This document shows, piece after piece, positions 16,198 through 24,131 of a stretch of DNA of 56,782 bases. The stretch's first letter is position 1. Every line of letters begins with the position of its first letter. The notes beneath the pieces are model-generated. The model saw nothing but the letters and a program-made list of their open reading frames with translations. It did no database searches and was not told where the DNA came from. The translations under genes and the position numbers were made by a program. The DNA is taken from NCBI GenBank assembly GCA_900547445.1, contig URGJ01000009.1, forward strand, positions 1-56,782, in the 5' to 3' direction. The DNA comes from an uncultured Oscillospiraceae bacterium. GTDB lineage: Bacteria; Bacillota; Clostridia; Oscillospirales; Acutalibacteraceae.

Positions 16198-18084
16198 TTA
16201 ATTTTTTTGCTCTCGGTGAATTTCGTAATCTATCACCCTTTTGAACTGGGTTTCGTAAAGCTGACGGTATTTTGCGCTTGTGTTAATAAGTTCCGAGTGT
16301 GTTCCCGTCTCGGTAATTTCGCCGTTTTCTATCACCATTATTTTATCGGCGGCTATGACGGTCGAAAGACGGTGGGCAATTACAATGCTTGTGCGGTTTT
16401 GCATAACCGCGTTAAGCGCCGACTGTATGAGACTTTCCGAAATAGAATCAAGGGAGGAGGTCGCCTCGTCGAGGATAAGTATTTTCGGGTTTTTAAGCAC
16501 AACTCTCGCAATGGAAACGCGCTGTTTTTCTCCTCCCGAAAGCTTAAGCCCGCGGTTACCGACAACCGTATCAAATTTTTTCGGCAACCCCATAATAAAG
16601 TCGTAAATATTAGCAACCCTGCAGGCGTTTTCTATTTCCTCTCTTGTCGCGTTCGGCTTTGCGTAAAGAAGGTTATCAAGAATTGTGCCGTTAAAGAGAT
16701 AGGTGTCCTGCGTTACTATGCCAATATTTGTGCGAAGATAGGCAAGGTCGAAATCGCGCACGTCGGTACCCGACACCTTTACACAGCCGCTGCTTACATC
16801 GTAAAGCCTCGGTATCATACCTATAATCGTGGATTTGCCCGCGCCCGATGTTCCGACAATGGCATACATTTTGCCGTTAGGCACGAAAAAGCTTATTCCC
16901 TTTAAAATTTCGTGACCCGTCTCATAGGAAAAATGAACGTTGCAAAATTCAACCGTGCTGTCGTCGAGCGGCGGCTTTACGGGATTTACGGGATTTTCAA
17001 TATCGCACTTGCGGTCGAAGTACTCGAAGATTCGGGTGAACAGGGCAAGGGAGCGCACAAAATCAACCTGCAAATTAAGCAGCTGCCTTACAGGCTGATA
17101 AAGGCGGTTCACAAGGGCTACCACGACCGAAATATCGCCCACGGTAAGACCCGAATCAAGACCGCCTATAATAAGAAAACCGCCTACAAAATAAATCATC
17201 AACGGAGCTATCTGAATAAACATACCGAGAAAAACGTGAAACCAGCTGCCCGCCCGCTGTTCCTTTATTGTAATGTCGGTCGCCTTGCTGTTAATTTTGC
17301 GGAATTTTTCGTATTCGGTCTTTTCCTTGGTAAACAGCTTCACAAGCATAGATCCGCTGACCGAAAGGGTTTCGTCTACATGCTGATTTAATTCGTCCTG
17401 TTTTTCCTGAGCCTTACTTACGAGCTCCCAGCGCCTTTTGCCGACCGCCTTTGTGGGAAGAATAAGGAGAGGCAGAACAATAAGCCCGACAATAGCCAAC
17501 CGCCAGTCGGTATAGAAAAGGTAAAACACACAGGTGGCAACGGTTAAAACATTGCTTACAAGTGATGTAAGCATTACCGATATTACCGAGCTTACGCCGT
17601 TTATATCGCTGTTCATTCGGGTGATTATATCGCCCTGCTTTTCGTTTGTGAAAAAGGAGTGGGGCATATGCTGTAAATGGTCATACATCTGGTTTCGCAT
17701 ATCATAGATTATCTTTTGGGAAATCCAGGAGTTTATGTACTGCTCGAGCACGCTTATTATCTGCGCCGCTGCAAGCACGACAAAGGCGAGTACCACAAGC
17801 TGTGCCAAAACCTTAAGCTCGCGGCTGTCGCTTATTATAGCGTCAACGATTTTTCCCGTTATAATAGAGGGAAAGAGTCCGAGCACTGCGGAAACGAATA
17901 TAGCGGCGAATACCGCGATAAACTGCCATTTGTAGGGCATAAGGTAGCTTAGTATTCGGATTAACAGCTTTTTTGTAACCCGAGGCCGGCTTTCCTTTTC
18001 TTCTTCGGTTAAATATCCGCGGGGTCCTCCGCCTATGCGGTTAGGCCCTCTTATTCCCGCGGGAGGAGGCATCATAGGTCTCAT
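16198..18084 (-). CDS. ABC transporter, fused permease/ATPase (exporter type)
   Basis: 628 residues. Pro/Gly-rich N-terminus (MRPMMPPPAGIRGPN), six-helix ABC exporter membrane domain (about 50-350) and a nucleotide-binding domain: Walker A GTSGAGKST (about 413-421), Q-loop TQDTYLFNGT, signature LSGGEKQR, Walker B ILILDEATSSLD, H-loop IAHRLST. One gene encodes a half transporter; no partner gene is adjacent, so it may act as a homodimer (MsbA/BmrA-like). Substrate cannot be read from sequence. Confidence 0.92.
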   Translation of the reverse strand: MRPMMPPPAGIRGPNRIGGGPRGYLTEEEKESRPRVTKKLLIRILSYLMPYKWQFIAVFAAIFVSAVLGLFPSIITGKIVDAIISDSRELKVLAQLVVLAFVVLAAAQIISVLEQYINSWISQKIIYDMRNQMYDHLQHMPHSFFTNEKQGDIITRMNSDINGVSSVISVMLTSLVSNVLTVATCVFYLFYTDWRLAIVGLIVLPLLILPTKAVGKRRWELVSKAQEKQDELNQHVDETLSVSGSMLVKLFTKEKTEYEKFRKINSKATDITIKEQRAGSWFHVFLGMFIQIAPLMIYFVGGFLIIGGLDSGLTVGDISVVVALVNRLYQPVRQLLNLQVDFVRSLALFTRIFEYFDRKCDIENPVNPVKPPLDDSTVEFCNVHFSYETGHEILKGISFFVPNGKMYAIVGTSGAGKSTIIGMIPRLYDVSSGCVKVSGTDVRDFDLAYLRTNIGIVTQDTYLFNGTILDNLLYAKPNATREEIENACRVANIYDFIMGLPKKFDTVVGNRGLKLSGGEKQRVSIARVVLKNPKILILDEATSSLDSISESLIQSALNAVMQNRTSIVIAHRLSTVIAADKIMVIENGEITETGTHSELINTSAKYRQLYETQFKRVIDYEIHREQKN

Positions 18085-18221
18085 TCAAATTCTCCGTTCA
18101 GTTAATATTAATATGTATATATTATATTTTAACACATTTTTGAAAGTTTGCCATATTTTTTAACAAAATGTGAATTTGCATAGTTTTTTCGAAAAAACTT
18201 AAAAATTTTTGAGAAAAATAC

Positions 18222-18250
18222 TTGACAAAATAAAAAATATGAGCTATAAT
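18222..18250 (+). promoter_or_regulatory. Perfect sigma-A promoter of an unassigned transcript
   Basis: TTGACA, 17 bp, TATAAT: a complete consensus match, preceded by A/T tracts that resemble an UP element. It points into the 18257-18717 region, which has no ordinary gene, and is separated from pcrA by a terminator and a second promoter. Confidence 0.9.
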
Positions 18251-18256
18251 AAAGCC

Positions 18257-18717
18257 AGACAAAAGGAAAGGAGTTAATGAGAATGAAAGAAGAAGCTCCG
18301 CCGGTAAATTGTTAAAATAAAATGAAAGCGGTGAGTCCAATGAAGTAAGAAACGGTAAACGCACAGTGTTATACATAACGGTGAGACCAATGTATTAAGT
18401 TTATAATTCCCTTACGGGTATTGATATAATAAAACCTTAAACAGGAGATTTATATGATTGTGAGAAAAATCGCTATCAAATAAATTATTAAAGGTGATTC
18501 CAATGTACAGTTTAATTTAACGCTCGGTTAAATTGCATTCTTATTTAAGGATATTAAATTGTTTTTGCAATTCACAGTAAGTTCGACAGTTTCAATTAAT
18601 ATTATAGTATTGCCGAATTATCGGCACACGGATAGAATTTAATTTTGAGCAAATATTAAAACTGAATATGTAAAAAAATCTGACAGCCGTAACAAAAAAG
18701 GAGTTACGGCTGTTTTT
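18257..18717 (+). ncRNA. Candidate repeat-bearing RNA with micro-ORFs
   Basis: About 460 nt bounded by a perfect promoter and a strong terminator, with no ORF above 15 codons. It has three copies of GGTGANNCCAATG (18330, 18380, 18493), each ending in an ATG soon followed by a stop in frame; read in that frame the copies encode V-S-P-M-K, V-R-P-M-Y and V-I-P-M-Y. Two short frames have real ribosome binding sites: ATG 18283 (MKEEAPPVNC, after AAAGGAG) and ATG 18454 (MIVRKIAIK, after AGGAGA). Local hairpins include AATTTAAC/GGTTAAATT and TGCCGA/TCGGCA. Whether it acts as RNA or peptides is unknown. Confidence 0.5.
18683..18717 (+). terminator. Intrinsic terminator of the unassigned transcript
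   Basis: Perfect 11-bp stem ACAGCCGTAAC / GTTACGGCTGT with a 9-base A-rich loop, followed by TTTTT. It separates the 18.2-18.7 kb transcript from pcrA. Confidence 0.92.
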
Positions 18718-18748
18718 GCGTACTTCGGCGTAAACATAAAATGCTCGG

Positions 18749-18777
18749 TTGACTTTTCCCTTTTAAAATAGTATTAT
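18749..18777 (+). promoter_or_regulatory. Promoter of pcrA
   Basis: TTGACT, 17 bp, TATTAT, ending 30 bp before the pcrA ATG. No LexA-type palindrome is visible in it. Confidence 0.75.
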
Positions 18778-18807
18778 ATTAATAATTAATTGACTATGGG
18801 GACAACT

Positions 18808-21126
18808 ATGGATTTTATTGAACTCAGGAAACAGGTTATAAAAAAATATTTCGGCAGAATGAACGATAAGCAGTTCGAGGCGGTGACAACCGTAAAAGGA
18901 CCGCTTCTTATATTGGCGGGCGCGGGGAGCGGAAAAACCACCGTGCTTGTAAACCGAATTGCAAATATTATAAAATTCGGTGACGCGTATAGCAGTACAT
19001 ATGTGCCCGAGGTTACCGACGAAATGAGTAAAAGCGGCGAGGAGTACTTAAACGGAGTTACCGATTTTGTACCCGATAATTATTTCGCCGTTTCACCTGC
19101 GAAGCCTTGGCAGATACTTGCCATTACCTTTACCAACAAGGCGGCGGGCGAGCTTAAGGAGCGTATAGGCTTAAAGCTCACCGACGGCGCGGAGGATATT
19201 TGGGCGGGAACTTTTCATTCTGTGTGCGGTAAAATTTTAAGAAGAAATGCCGAGCTTATCGGTCATACCTCTCGTTTTACGGTTTATGATACCGACGATC
19301 AGCGCCGTCTTATGAAGCAAATAATGAAGTCAAATAACATTGATGAAAAGCTTGTGCCGCACAAGAGCGTGCTTTCAGCTATTTCCCATGCTAAGGACAA
19401 GCTTATTTCTCCCGCCGAATTCAAGCAGTCCGCGGGGTCGGATTTTAGAAAACAGACAGTTGCCCGGCTGTATGGAATCTACCAAAAGCGCCTTAAAGAG
19501 GCCGACGCTATGGATTTTGACGATATGATTGTCAAAACGGTAGATTTACTGCAAAACAACGAGGATGTGCTCCGATATTACACAAACAAATTCAGGTATG
19601 TTATGGTAGACGAGTATCAGGATACAAACTACGCGCAGTATGCGCTGGTAAGCCTGTTGGCGTCGGGAAATAATAATTTGTGCGTCGTCGGCGACGACGA
19701 CCAGAGCATCTACCGCTTCAGGGGTGCTACTATTGAAAATATTCTTAATTTTGAGGACGAATACCGCAATGCGAAGACAATCCGTCTTGAGCAGAATTAC
19801 CGCTCGACCTCGAATATTCTGAACGCCGCTAACGCGGTTATTAAAAACAATCTCGGACGAAAGGGAAAAAATCTTTGGACGGATAAAAAGGGCGGAGAAA
19901 AAATAAAGGTCTTTACCGCCGACGACGAGCGGGGAGAGGCGCGGTATGTTGCCGACAATATTCTTGAAAATGTAAGGAACGGCGCGAAATTCTCGGACCA
20001 CGCCGTGCTTTACAGAATGAACGCCCAGTCAAACGCGATGGAAAATGTATTTGCGAGAAGCGGTATTCCATATAAGGTTGTAGGCGGATACAAGTTTTAT
20101 GACCGAAAAGAAATCAAGGATGTAATCGCTTACTTACAGCTTATAAACAATAACAGCGACGATTTGCGTCTGCGCCGTGTTATAAACGAGCCTAAGCGCG
20201 GAATAGGCGATACCACTGTAAATAATGCCGCGCAGATAGCCGCAGAGCTTGGCATATCGCTATTTGATGTATTTAAAAACGCCGATGAGTACGCCGCTTT
20301 AAGCCGCGCCGCCTTAAAGCTTAAAGATTTTTGCAGGGTAATAGACGAGCTCACAAAAGCGGCGGAAGAAATTTCAATATCCGAGCTTTTCGAGCTTATG
20401 CTTGATAAAACAGGCTACCGCGCCGCGCTGGAGCTTGAGGGTGACGAGGGACTTGAAAGGCTCGAAAATGTAAAGGAACTTGCGACTAATATTGCACAGT
20501 ACGAGGAGGAAAACGAAGAACCCTCTCTATCAGATTTTCTTGAGCAGATAGCCCTTATAAGCGATATCGACTCTTATGAAAAAAGCGACGACAGAGTTGT
20601 GCTTATGACTGTACATTCCGCCAAGGGACTTGAATTTGACAATGTTTTTCTTGTCGGTATGGAGGAGGGAGTTTTCCCGGGAAATCAGTCTGTTTACGCA
20701 GGTCCTGAAGAAATAGAAGAGGAACGCAGACTTGCCTATGTCGCGATAACAAGGGCGAAAAAACGCCTTACGGTGACAAACTCCTATACCCGTATGATAT
20801 TCGGAACGACAAACCGAAATATGCCCTCGCGGTTTTTAAAGGAAATTCCCGAGGAGCTCTGTAGCTTCGGCGGTACAAAATATTCTGTTCCGACCGTTAA
20901 GACCGATTACGGTTATTCCGCAAAGCCGATGAGGAGCGCTCACACCGCGGCGGCAAAAGCAGACAGTAATTTCACCGCGGGACAAAGGGTACGTCACAAA
21001 ACCTTTGGGGACGGGCTTATAATCACCGTTACGCCGATGGCAGGGGACAGTATGCTTGAAATTGCTTTTGATACCGTGGGTACAAAAAAGCTTATGGCAG
21101 GGTATGCTAAATTAACGGTTATTTAA
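18808..21126 (+). CDS. pcrA: UvrD/PcrA-family DNA helicase
   Basis: 772 residues. SF1A 3'-5' helicase: Q-motif (LNDKQFEAV-like, MNDKQFEAVTT), Walker A LAGAGSGKTT (about 38-47), motif Ia ITFTNKAAGEL, motif II YVMVDEYQDTN, motif III VVGDDDQSIYRFRGA, motif IV LEQNYRS, motif V TVHSAKGLEFDNVFL, motif VI ERRLAYVAITRAKK. The C-terminal tail ends with the PcrA-type Tudor-like domain that binds RNA polymerase. There are insertions in domain 1A (about 70-105). TTG and ATG codons occur upstream in frame; GGGG before ATG 18808 decides the start. Confidence 0.94.
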   Translation: MDFIELRKQVIKKYFGRMNDKQFEAVTTVKGPLLILAGAGSGKTTVLVNRIANIIKFGDAYSSTYVPEVTDEMSKSGEEYLNGVTDFVPDNYFAVSPAKPWQILAITFTNKAAGELKERIGLKLTDGAEDIWAGTFHSVCGKILRRNAELIGHTSRFTVYDTDDQRRLMKQIMKSNNIDEKLVPHKSVLSAISHAKDKLISPAEFKQSAGSDFRKQTVARLYGIYQKRLKEADAMDFDDMIVKTVDLLQNNEDVLRYYTNKFRYVMVDEYQDTNYAQYALVSLLASGNNNLCVVGDDDQSIYRFRGATIENILNFEDEYRNAKTIRLEQNYRSTSNILNAANAVIKNNLGRKGKNLWTDKKGGEKIKVFTADDERGEARYVADNILENVRNGAKFSDHAVLYRMNAQSNAMENVFARSGIPYKVVGGYKFYDRKEIKDVIAYLQLINNNSDDLRLRRVINEPKRGIGDTTVNNAAQIAAELGISLFDVFKNADEYAALSRAALKLKDFCRVIDELTKAAEEISISELFELMLDKTGYRAALELEGDEGLERLENVKELATNIAQYEEENEEPSLSDFLEQIALISDIDSYEKSDDRVVLMTVHSAKGLEFDNVFLVGMEEGVFPGNQSVYAGPEEIEEERRLAYVAITRAKKRLTVTNSYTRMIFGTTNRNMPSRFLKEIPEELCSFGGTKYSVPTVKTDYGYSAKPMRSAHTAAAKADSNFTAGQRVRHKTFGDGLIITVTPMAGDSMLEIAFDTVGTKKLMAGYAKLTVI

Positions 21127-21196
21127 TATTTTTGAGATTTGAGCTTCAAAATTAACAGTTAAAATAAAAACATATGATAATACGGGAGTTGATTAT

Positions 21197-22000
21197 ATGA
21201 CCGCCGGTAATTCAGTTGTAAAGCTGACCGCAAGAACCGCGCTTAAAAACAATTGGCTTAAATGCATCGCCGCTTCTCTTACGCTGATTTTCAGCTGTAT
21301 TATATTATTATCCGCGGCGGATTACATCGCATATATTTCAAACGGCGCGGTTGGATATGTATTGCTTGCCGTCGACGCGGTTTTTCTTGCTTTTCCGCTT
21401 TTTTTGGGGCTGGTAAGGTTTTTTTGGCGCATGATTTTCGGTGCGGAGGACAGACTGCCTGTGCTTTTTTACTATTTTTCCGACAGAAAAAAGTACGGCA
21501 GGGCCTTGCGCTTATCCTTAGCTCTTGCGCTTCGCGCGGCGGGCTTTGCGTTAATTCTGTTTTTACCCGCAATCATTGTTGATTTATTTGCGGGAGTAAA
21601 AATTTATGATATGATGGATATTCCCATTCCTATCTGGACGGGAAATCTGTATTATGTTTCGGTCTTTTTAAAAACGGTCGCGGCTGTAATCCTGTTTTTT
21701 GTTATGGTGCGCTACTATTTAGCGCCCTTTCTTGCGGTCGCCGATGAGGATATGGAAGTTGCCGAGGCTATTCATATGTCCTGCACGGTTTCAAAGGACA
21801 CCGCACTTGATTATATTTATCTGATTTTCAGCTTCTTAGGCTGGATACTTATTTCGGTTCTTATTTTCCCGCTTGTTTTCACGGTGCCTTATTTTATGAC
21901 CTCGCTCAGCGTTCATACGCGTTTTGCGGTTGCGGAATATAATAAAAAGGTTGAAAAAAACTCGGACAGCGGGATTCCGACCTTCGCGGCGGAGATTTAA
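21197..22000 (+). CDS. Multi-pass membrane protein (DUF975-like)
   Basis: 267 residues with about six hydrophobic segments (about 25-45, 50-75, 100-130, 150-175, 195-220, 225-245) and a basic cytoplasmic loop between the second and third (FFWRMIFGAEDRLPVLFYYFSDRKKYGRAL). The N-terminus (RTALKNNW) and the late PFLAVADED...EAIHMS segment recall DUF975-type integral membrane proteins, but I am not certain of the family. It begins with GGGAG at good spacing and is followed 1 bp later by maf, so the two are probably one transcript. Function unknown. Confidence 0.7.
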   Translation: MTAGNSVVKLTARTALKNNWLKCIAASLTLIFSCIILLSAADYIAYISNGAVGYVLLAVDAVFLAFPLFLGLVRFFWRMIFGAEDRLPVLFYYFSDRKKYGRALRLSLALALRAAGFALILFLPAIIVDLFAGVKIYDMMDIPIPIWTGNLYYVSVFLKTVAAVILFFVMVRYYLAPFLAVADEDMEVAEAIHMSCTVSKDTALDYIYLIFSFLGWILISVLIFPLVFTVPYFMTSLSVHTRFAVAEYNKKVEKNSDSGIPTFAAEI

Positions 22001-22001
22001 A

Positions 22002-22565
22002 ATGAATAACGGCATTATTTTAGCCTCGTCGTCTCCGAGAAGAAAAGAGCTTTTAGGGCTTATAACAAAGGAATTTAAAATAATACCGTCGGGCGTCTGT
22101 GAGGTAGTGCCTGACGGTATTCTGCCCGAAAATCAGCCTCTGTATTTAGCAAGGCTTAAAGCGGACGATATTGCAAAAAAATATCCGCACGATATTGTAA
22201 TCGGCGCGGATACATCTGTTATTATAGACAACTGCGTTTTGGGCAAGCCTGTCGGCAGGGAAGACGCTAAAAATATGCTTCGCAGGCTTTCGGGCAGAAC
22301 GCATAAGGTTATAACGGGCTGTGCGGTGATAAAAAACGGCGAGTGCCGCTCATTTTCCTCGGTGACCGAGGTTGAGTTTTACCCTCTGACAGACGTTGAA
22401 ATTGAAGAATATATCGCCACGGGCGAGCCGTTTGACAAGGCGGGCGCTTATGGCATACAGGGCAAGGGCGGACTGCTTGTAAAGGCAATCCGCGGCGACT
22501 GGTATAATGTTGTGGGTCTGCCGGTTGCAGAGCTTGCAAGGACTCTAGAAGTTTATTATTCCTAA
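22002..22565 (+). CDS. maf: Maf-family nucleotide pyrophosphatase
   Basis: 187 residues. House-cleaning enzyme hydrolysing non-canonical or dTTP/UTP-type nucleotides. Motifs: ILASSSPRRKELL (residues 5-17, substrate loop), VIGADTSVIID with the catalytic Asp, GKPVGREDAKNMLRRLSGRTHKVITG and YATGEPFDKAGAYGIQGKG-like IATGEPFDKAGAYGIQGKG. The frame is open 78 bases upstream inside the previous gene, but the ATG at 22002 gives the standard N-terminus. Its 3' end overlaps the convergent mntP end by 21 bp. Confidence 0.94.
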   Translation: MNNGIILASSSPRRKELLGLITKEFKIIPSGVCEVVPDGILPENQPLYLARLKADDIAKKYPHDIVIGADTSVIIDNCVLGKPVGREDAKNMLRRLSGRTHKVITGCAVIKNGECRSFSSVTEVEFYPLTDVEIEEYIATGEPFDKAGAYGIQGKGGLLVKAIRGDWYNVVGLPVAELARTLEVYYS

Positions 22566-23114
22566 ATGCTCAAGCAGAATTTTAAGCCCTATCAGTATCA
22601 GTATTGCGCCGCCTGCAATTTCCGCCCTGCTTTTATACTTAAGACCGAATACGTTTCCGATTTTAAGCCCTGCACAGGAGAGAACAAAGGTAATAATTCC
22701 TATAAACAGCACCGCGGCGACAATGTTTACATCGGGCAGGAGGGCAAAGGTGATACCCACCGCTAACGCGTCAATGCTTGTCGCAACCGCCAAGACCGCC
22801 ATTGCGGCGGGTCTGAAAGAGGAATTTACAGTCTCGCTTTCCTTAGAAAATCCCTCTTTTAGCATATTTCCGCCGATAAATGCTAATAGAATAAAGGCTA
22901 TCCAATGGTCGTAGCGGGTAATGTACTTTTCAAAGGACGAGCCTAAAAGGTAGCCAATAGCGGGCATAAGCGCCTGAAATCCGCCGAACCACGCGCCTAC
23001 GGCAAGGTAGTGCCGAGGCTTTAGCCACTGGGTCGACAGTCCCTTGCAGACCGATACCGAGAACGCGTCCATCGAAAGTCCCACCGCAATTAAAAACAGC
23101 TCTGTAATTCCCAT
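22545..23114 (-). CDS. mntP: Putative manganese efflux pump MntP
   Basis: 189 residues, six membrane helices. The two half-repeats carry the expected acidic/polar signatures: VGLSMDAFSVSVCKGL (about 10-25) and ATSIDALAVGITFALL (about 110-125). MntP exports Mn2+ and is usually induced by manganese through a riboswitch or MntR. ATG 23114 follows GGAGGTAAAA. A classic yybP-ykoY aptamer is not recognisable in the short leader, but a terminator-like hairpin sits in front of the ribosome binding site. It ends inside maf (convergent). Confidence 0.93.
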   Translation of the reverse strand: MGITELFLIAVGLSMDAFSVSVCKGLSTQWLKPRHYLAVGAWFGGFQALMPAIGYLLGSSFEKYITRYDHWIAFILLAFIGGNMLKEGFSKESETVNSSFRPAAMAVLAVATSIDALAVGITFALLPDVNIVAAVLFIGIITFVLSCAGLKIGNVFGLKYKSRAEIAGGAILILIGLKILLEHLGIINF

Positions 23115-23133
23115 TTTTACCTCCAAATTAAAA

Positions 23134-23159
23134 GGCTCGGGTGCAAAAGCATACCCGAG
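23134..23159 (-). terminator. Hairpin with U-run in the mntP leader (possible attenuator)
   Basis: On the minus strand CTCGGGT / ACCCGAG (7 bp, 10-base loop) is followed by CCTTTTAATTT, directly upstream of the mntP ribosome binding site and about 40 nt after the predicted start of transcription. It could attenuate mntP; no conserved metal aptamer is evident in the 35 nt before it. Confidence 0.55.
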
Positions 23160-23201
23160 TTTTGTCAGTTTTAGTGCTGATTACTTACTCAAATTAACGA
23201 A

Positions 23202-23230
23202 ATTTTACCATACAATACCTTATTTGTCAA
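23202..23230 (-). promoter_or_regulatory. Promoter of mntP
   Basis: On the minus strand TTGACA, 17 bp, TAAAAT. It starts an approximately 80-nt leader. It is back to back with the promoter of the C39-like peptidase gene, with only 4 bp between the two -35 boxes. Confidence 0.8.
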
Positions 23231-23234
23231 TGAG

Positions 23235-23263
23235 TTGAAATTTTTTATATTACGGTGTATAAT
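23235..23263 (+). promoter_or_regulatory. Promoter of the C39-like peptidase gene
   Basis: TTGAAA, 17 bp, TATAAT, 34 bp before the ATG at 23297. Confidence 0.78.
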
Positions 23264-23296
23264 AACATAAAAGTAATATGAGGAAGAGGGCTGAAT

Positions 23297-24067
23297 ATGA
23301 AAAGAAGAAAGCTCAAAGCGGTTGCATTGTTAATTTCAGTACTTGCAATTACGGCGGCTGTTGCCGCGGTGCTTAATTTCAATCACTATGATAAAGATCC
23401 GCAGGCTTCCTCCGCTTCAGAGCAGTCGTCTTCCGAATCGCCGCAGGATATTGAACCTGAGATCTCGGACAGTTATATTATCGAAAATGTGGAGCATATC
23501 TGCCAGCTTAATAAATGGCCCAACGGCTGCGAAAGCGTTTCGGCGGTTATGGCGCTCAATTTTTTCGGAATAGATATTTCGGTCGATTATTTTATCGATA
23601 ATTATCTTGAAATGAGCGCGCTTCCCTTTGACCCCTATGAGACATACGGCGGAAATCCGAGGGACGGGAGCGGTTTTGGCTGTTACGCTCCGGTTATCAA
23701 GTCGGCGCTTGATAAGGCGCTTGCGGGAAGTGATTACGCCGCCGATATTGTCGGTTCGGCTACGGTGGAAAGCCTTTGTGAAAAGTATATACAAAACAAT
23801 ATTCCGGTGATATTCTGGGCAACTCAGGATATGCAGAAGCCTTTTGAGGGAAAAACATGGGAATACGGCGGCAAAAGCATTACCTGGATAAGACCCGAGC
23901 ATTGTTTACTGCTTATCGGCCACACTAAGGACTCATATGTTTTCTGCGACCCGCTTAAGACCGAAAGCAGTACAAGCTATCCTAAAGCGTCGGTCGAAAC
24001 GGCGTATGAGGGACTTAATTCCCAGGCGGTCGTTATTATGCCGAAAACGGACTATTCCCGAAGTTGA
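23297..24067 (+). CDS. Membrane-anchored C39-like (papain-fold) peptidase
   Basis: 256 residues. A basic N-terminus and a hydrophobic segment (about 8-27) without a lipobox Cys act as signal anchor, then a Ser/Glu-rich linker (about 33-60). The catalytic domain shows the peptidase_C39_2 layout: Cys in KWPNGCESVSAVMAL (about 76), His in PEHCLLLIGHT (about 202) and Asp in VFCDPL. Such single-domain proteins are secreted cysteine peptidases or peptidase-like proteins of unknown substrate, not the ABC-linked bacteriocin peptidases. It is monocistronic: its stop codon overlaps the -35 box of alaS. Confidence 0.8.
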   Translation: MKRRKLKAVALLISVLAITAAVAAVLNFNHYDKDPQASSASEQSSSESPQDIEPEISDSYIIENVEHICQLNKWPNGCESVSAVMALNFFGIDISVDYFIDNYLEMSALPFDPYETYGGNPRDGSGFGCYAPVIKSALDKALAGSDYAADIVGSATVESLCEKYIQNNIPVIFWATQDMQKPFEGKTWEYGGKSITWIRPEHCLLLIGHTKDSYVFCDPLKTESSTSYPKASVETAYEGLNSQAVVIMPKTDYSRS

Positions 24068-24092
24068 CAAATAAAAAAATCGGGTATATAAT
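24064..24092 (+). promoter_or_regulatory. Promoter of alaS
   Basis: TTGACA, 17 bp, TATAAT, a full consensus match. The -35 box contains the TGA stop of the preceding peptidase gene. The remaining leader of about 33 nt is too short for a T-box. Confidence 0.88.
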
Positions 24093-24131
24093 AATTAAAT
24101 GTGTTCAATTTTATTTTAAGGATGTATATTT

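Noticed and set aside
24068..24131. T-box leader for alaS
   Set aside because: The promoter leaves only about 33 nt of leader, far too short.
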